In this document: one piece after another, positions 62,691 through 64,000 of the stretch
Layout of the letters: the number at the start of each line of letters is the position of its first letter
Position numbering within the stretch: the first letter of the stretch is position 1
Assembly: GCF_000022205.1 (NCBI RefSeq)
Contig: NC_012030.1
Location: 62,001 to 126,000 of the forward strand
From: Halorubrum lacusprofundi ATCC 49239
Lineage (GTDB): Archaea > Halobacteriota > Halobacteria > Halobacteriales > Haloferacaceae
Length of the DNA: 64,000 bases
Reading direction: 5' to 3'
Made by a program: the position numbers and the translations under genes
Notes under the pieces: generated by a model
What the model saw: the letters and a program-made list of their open reading frames with translations, nothing else
The model's database searches: none
Told to the model about the DNA's origin: nothing

Positions 62691-62773
62691 GACTTGGCCG
62701 ATCATTCTTCCTAACTCATTTGCTGGTCGAATTACGGACGACCCTGGGGGTCTCTTTACGGAGAATCGAGGAG

Positions 62774-62807
62774 AAAGCCTCGCGCTTCAGCGCGGGGAGG
62801 ATGTCAA
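62774..62807 (+). mobile_element. Solo right end of a TnpB element
   Basis: A GC hairpin (CTCGCGCTTCAGCGCGGGG) followed by AGGATGTCAA matches the ends of the nearby tnpB elements (GGAGGATGTC in complement at 55651 and 55989, GGAGGAGGTCAA at 60456). No tnpB reading frame enters it from the left. It is a relic lying within the origin, between two ORB repeats. Confidence 0.5.
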
Positions 62808-62923
62808 GCCCGACGAGAGAGTAACCGATCGCAGACGAGATTACCGAGATACAGGCCCAACGACGTGGTTTGTCACTACGTCCCGTACAATTGCGGACAT
62901 CCCCGGGGGTGGGGGACTGTCCA

Positions 62924-63425
62924 GATGACGTCCTGTTCCACATCCTCGGACAGCACGTACCGTTCGTATGGTGTTAGGCTGTCTGCCGGTAGTTCAAAGT
63001 CGCCCTTGACGCGTCCGTTGACGGTCGAGAGGGACACGCGGTCGCGGTAAAAGGTCGCGCTCCGCTTGTCGTACAGCATACTCCGTGACGTGAACTCCGG
63101 TTGGCTCACTCGCTTGCCCTGTTTCCATCGTTCGACGCACCCTTTCGTGGCTTGGACGGCGCGTCGGATGGCTTCTTGAACGAGGTTCGCGATGAGGTCT
63201 GTTTCATCGCGGAGTTCGTCGTAGAGCGCGTCTCGTGCGGTTGAGTTGGCTGTGACGCACTCTGTGTATGAATCGTCGGACCAACAGAATTCGGCGGCGC
63301 GGTTCACACAGTCAAGAAACTGTCGGGCGGATTCGTGGAGGTAACTGTCGGGCGGATTCGTGGAGATTGTTGCGGCGCTCGTCGGGAACAATGCGTTTGA
63401 CCGGCGCGGTTCGACGAACCTCCAT
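62924..63425 (-). pseudogene. Truncated, frameshifted tnpB
   Basis: The gene starts at 63425 (MEVRRTAPVKRIVPDERRNN), is frameshifted by a tandem 25-bp duplication (63318-63342 and 63343-63367), then continues in another frame with FLDCVNRAAEFCWSDDSY, ANLVQEAIRRAVQATKGCVE and FYRDRVSLSTVNGRVKGDFE. These are N-terminal TnpB segments. It ends at the ORB repeat near 62916, before the RuvC and zinc-ribbon parts, so it cannot act as a nuclease. Confidence 0.75.
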
Positions 63426-63658
63426 GTTTCAGAGTACTATCTAACGGTACATGGACGGTACATGGACATTTGGGAGTCGGGTAACTACCGTCGTGCGGTT
63501 GTGTCGTCTTTTCTCAGTTTCCTCTCCGGCTACTCGCTTGCTTCTCCGAAGCTCGCTCCTTGAGGCCAGAGGCTCCACCTCGAATTATGCTGAATCGTCA
63601 TCGAACGTATTCAGGTAGCTACCTGGATCGGGTCCACCCGAGCGTGACACCAATCTCC
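63426..63658. other. Intergenic region
   Basis: It contains the short direct repeat GGTACATGGAC (twice, about 63447-63468), and a short plus-strand frame that I do not accept as a gene. It probably includes the former left end of the broken tnpB element. Nothing else is visible. Confidence 0.35.
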
Positions 63659-63934
63659 CTACTCGTCCGCTGGGCAGGGAGCTTTATCATCTAGAACGTC
63701 GACACCCTCCGGTGTCACCGTGAGCCGGATTTCTTCTACCGCAAACTGTACTTCCACATTCCCATTCGACGAGTACAAAAGCTGTTCGAGTGCATCGACG
63801 TCGATGTAATCGTACAGTTGGGATTTCTCTCGATCCAGCCCCTGTGCTTCGAGCGTCTCGATGATATCGATCAAAAGATCAGACGATACTCCTGACTTAT
63901 TTCCTGATAAGCGACCCATGGTAACATTTAGCAT
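63659..63934 (-). CDS. HalOD1-domain protein
   Basis: 91 residues, the size of stand-alone HalOD1 proteins of haloarchaea. SDLLIDIIETLEAQGLD is the first helix, followed by QLYDYIDVDALEQLL, matching the LYDxIDxDALxxL signature, then VEVQFAVEEIRLTVTPEGV for the final strands. HalOD1 is an output domain thought to act in signal transduction or gene regulation. It may start at the second Met (MGRLSGNK). It probably has its own promoter in the AT-rich stretch to its right. Confidence 0.75.
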   Translation of the reverse strand: MLNVTMGRLSGNKSGVSSDLLIDIIETLEAQGLDREKSQLYDYIDVDALEQLLYSSNGNVEVQFAVEEIRLTVTPEGVDVLDDKAPCPADE

Positions 63935-64000
63935 CTAGAACAGTTAGTATTTAATATAAATGGAATTACTTACAGTTATTTGAAGCGTCTACACGTCTTG

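Larger units (their letters stand above)
61905..62916. other. Replication origin with ORB repeats and AT-rich unwinding region
   Basis: ORB-like repeats of the form AATTGCGGACAACCCCGGGG then G-rich occur in plus orientation at 62295-62322, 62506-62532, 62730-62753 and 62889-62916, and inverted at 62043-62063. Degenerate inverted forms (GTCCGTAAT, TCCGGAATTACC) lie at 61925-61980 near the orc1 start. Between the opposed repeats, 62158-62262 is AT-rich (GTATATAATAAACC, AAGTACTTAAGTACTA) and is the likely unwinding element. The adjacent orc1 gene completes the origin. Number, polarity and spacing support a functional origin; the exact boundaries are my estimate. Confidence 0.85.

Noticed and set aside
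63360-63563. 67-codon plus-strand frame beside the broken tnpB
   Set aside because: No family, no partner, and it overlaps the tnpB start region; probably chance.
1-64000. tRNA or rRNA genes
   Set aside because: I saw no convincing T-loop and acceptor-stem combination, including next to the integrase; a covariance-model search would be decisive.

Overview
The window is haloarchaeal DNA: the predicted proteins are acidic, the GC content is moderate, and the insertion sequences (ISH3, ISH6, IS200/IS605 and IS1341-type) and small gene families (HalOD1, DUF7344-like, PadR, archaeal zinc ribbons, Tat lipoproteins) are typical of Halobacteria. Orc1/Cdc6 genes near both edges, an origin with ORB repeats at about 61.9-62.9 kb, a ParA-type partition pair and a tyrosine recombinase suggest a megaplasmid, secondary replicon or chromosomal island. 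The genus cannot be told from sequence alone.

Layout. 0-4 kb: the C-terminus of an Orc1/Cdc6, a Dam-like methylase convergent with an Mrr-like nuclease, a second nuclease-like gene and an HsdR-like remnant. 4.0-5.4 kb: ISH3 copy A. 5.4-14.15 kb: a very large CRISPR array of about 132 repeats by hand count. 14.15-23.8 kb: a complete type I-B cas operon on the minus strand in the order cas6-cas8b-cas7-cas5-cas3-cas4-cas1-cas2, with the leader between cas2 and the array. 24-33.4 kb: ISH6, small lipoproteins, a nuclease-like two-gene cassette, ParA and its partner, an integrase and a patch of gene fragments. 33.4-51.4 kb: a second defence block. 51.4-64 kb: small zinc-ribbon, PadR and hypothetical genes, ISH3 copy C, several TnpA/TnpB elements and the Orc1/Cdc6-origin module.

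The most striking content is the plus-strand operon at 33.9-42.9 kb. It holds a PIWI-domain (short prokaryotic Argonaute-like) protein without recognisable catalytic residues, a DUF499/BrxC-like P-loop ATPase, a small PglZ-fold protein, a DUF1156-type DNA methyltransferase with zinc-finger inserts, an unknown 132-residue protein and a second Dam-like methylase. It looks like a BREX-like (ATPase + PglZ + methylase) machine joined to a nucleic-acid-guided PIWI protein. The gene that originally preceded the PIWI gene is cut off by a deleted ISH3 copy. I know of no characterised system with this gene set.

Facing it on the minus strand is an McrBC-like operon: a multi-pass membrane protein, a 655-residue protein of unknown function, McrB with an EVE-like domain, and an McrC-like nuclease. 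The nuclease gene is split by ISH3 copy B with a perfect 5-bp target duplication (GTAAT); removing the IS restores a 454-codon frame. The window is therefore a mosaic defence island in which repeated ISH3 insertions have disabled or trimmed several systems, while the CRISPR-Cas locus appears intact.
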